Assembly: GCA_030425715.1 (NCBI GenBank) | Contig: JAUIAA010000128.1 | Span: 1 to 6,411 of the forward strand | DNA length: 6,411 nucleotides | Direction: 5' to 3' | Source: Bacteroidia bacterium | GTDB taxonomy: Bacteria > Bacteroidota > Bacteroidia > Flavobacteriales > Flavobacteriaceae | In this document: piece by piece, positions 6,380-6,411 of the stretch | Position numbering within the stretch: the stretch's first letter is position 1 | Layout: the number at the start of each line of letters is the position of its first letter | The notes under the pieces: generated by a model | What the model was told of the DNA's origin: nothing | The model's input: the letters and a program-made list of their open reading frames with translations, nothing else | The model's database searches: none | Position numbers and translations under genes: made by a program

Positions 6380-6411
6380 CTGTTCCAGCTTTTTGCCCTC
6401 CATCTGTCCAT
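6275..6411 (-). pseudogene. mfd: Internal fragment of mfd (transcription-repair coupling factor), cut at both ends
   Basis: Read from the right edge, the minus strand encodes GQMEGKKLEQLMLAFMNGEF, then DVLVSTTIVESGLDVTNANT and IFINN. The cut codon at 6410-6411 is compatible with His, which gives the HGQM motif. This is the second RecA-like lobe of the Mfd helicase, including motif V (STTIVESGLDVTNANT), a segment highly characteristic of Mfd rather than RecG or UvrB. Mfd is a DNA translocase of about 1100 residues that removes stalled RNA polymerase and recruits UvrA. After INN the frame changes to unrelated residues (NSSVRVSSK). The expected FGLSDLHQ-type stretch and the motif VI arginines (RGRVGR) are missing. 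GC is 46% over 6291-6411 by hand count, against 29% in the preceding 120 bases. The ATG at 6403 is an internal Met of the motif, not a start. A chimeric join is more likely than a genuine pseudogene. Confidence 0.88.

Noticed and set aside
6218..6403. A stand-alone 61-residue minus-strand protein starting at ATG 6403.
   Set aside because: The Met is an internal residue of the Mfd HGQM motif and the frame continues open to the window edge. The C-terminal part is antisense lipoprotein sequence.

Overview
The window looks like chromosome from a low-GC member of the Bacteroidota, most likely the Flavobacteriia. The evidence is the AT-rich sequence, the general absence of Shine-Dalgarno motifs, several promoter boxes of the Bacteroidota type (TAnnTTTG), and the gene content: an LptD-like outer-membrane protein, RidA, a BadF-type kinase, type II dehydroquinase, XerD, a YbiT-like ABC-F protein and a thioredoxin-fold lipoprotein. 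Apart from the last ~120 bases, everything reads as ordinary housekeeping or envelope sequence. I found no mobile element, RNA gene, CRISPR array or defence system.

Layout. Positions 1-290 hold the 3' end of an LptD-like gene, followed after 12 bases by ridA (303-683) on the same strand. Convergent to ridA, with two bases between the stop codons, is a BadF/N-acetylglucosamine-kinase-like gene (686-1552, minus). Upstream of it on the same strand lies aroQ (1667-2083, minus). A 95-base divergent promoter region separates aroQ from xerD (2179-3081, plus). A hairpin between xerD and the next gene probably terminates transcription from both sides. Then comes an ABC-F translation factor (3111-4736, minus). 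A 191-base divergent region leads to a lipoprotein with a thioredoxin-like domain (from 4928, plus).

The most notable feature is at the right edge. From about 6275 to the end, the minus strand encodes an internal piece of the transcription-repair coupling factor Mfd. It starts at the HGQM-type motif and stops being Mfd just after helicase motif V, before motif VI. This piece is antisense to the last ~27 codons of the lipoprotein frame, and its GC content is 46%, against 29% in the preceding 120 bases. The two genes meet over about 21 bases that fit both of them. This is best explained as a chimeric join, from assembly or amplification, at a short shared word near a contig end. A true rearrangement that cut mfd is less likely. 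The C-terminus of the lipoprotein as it reads here should not be trusted.

Functionally the genes are a mix: outer-membrane lipopolysaccharide export (LptD), metabolite damage control (RidA), sugar phosphorylation (BadF-like), the shikimate pathway (AroQ), chromosome dimer resolution (XerD), ribosome-associated ATPase activity (ABC-F) and a surface or periplasmic lipoprotein. They do not form a single pathway. The ABC-F protein shows a coherent pattern of one intact and one degenerate ATP site, and the lipoprotein lacks the CxxC motif of redox-active thioredoxins.
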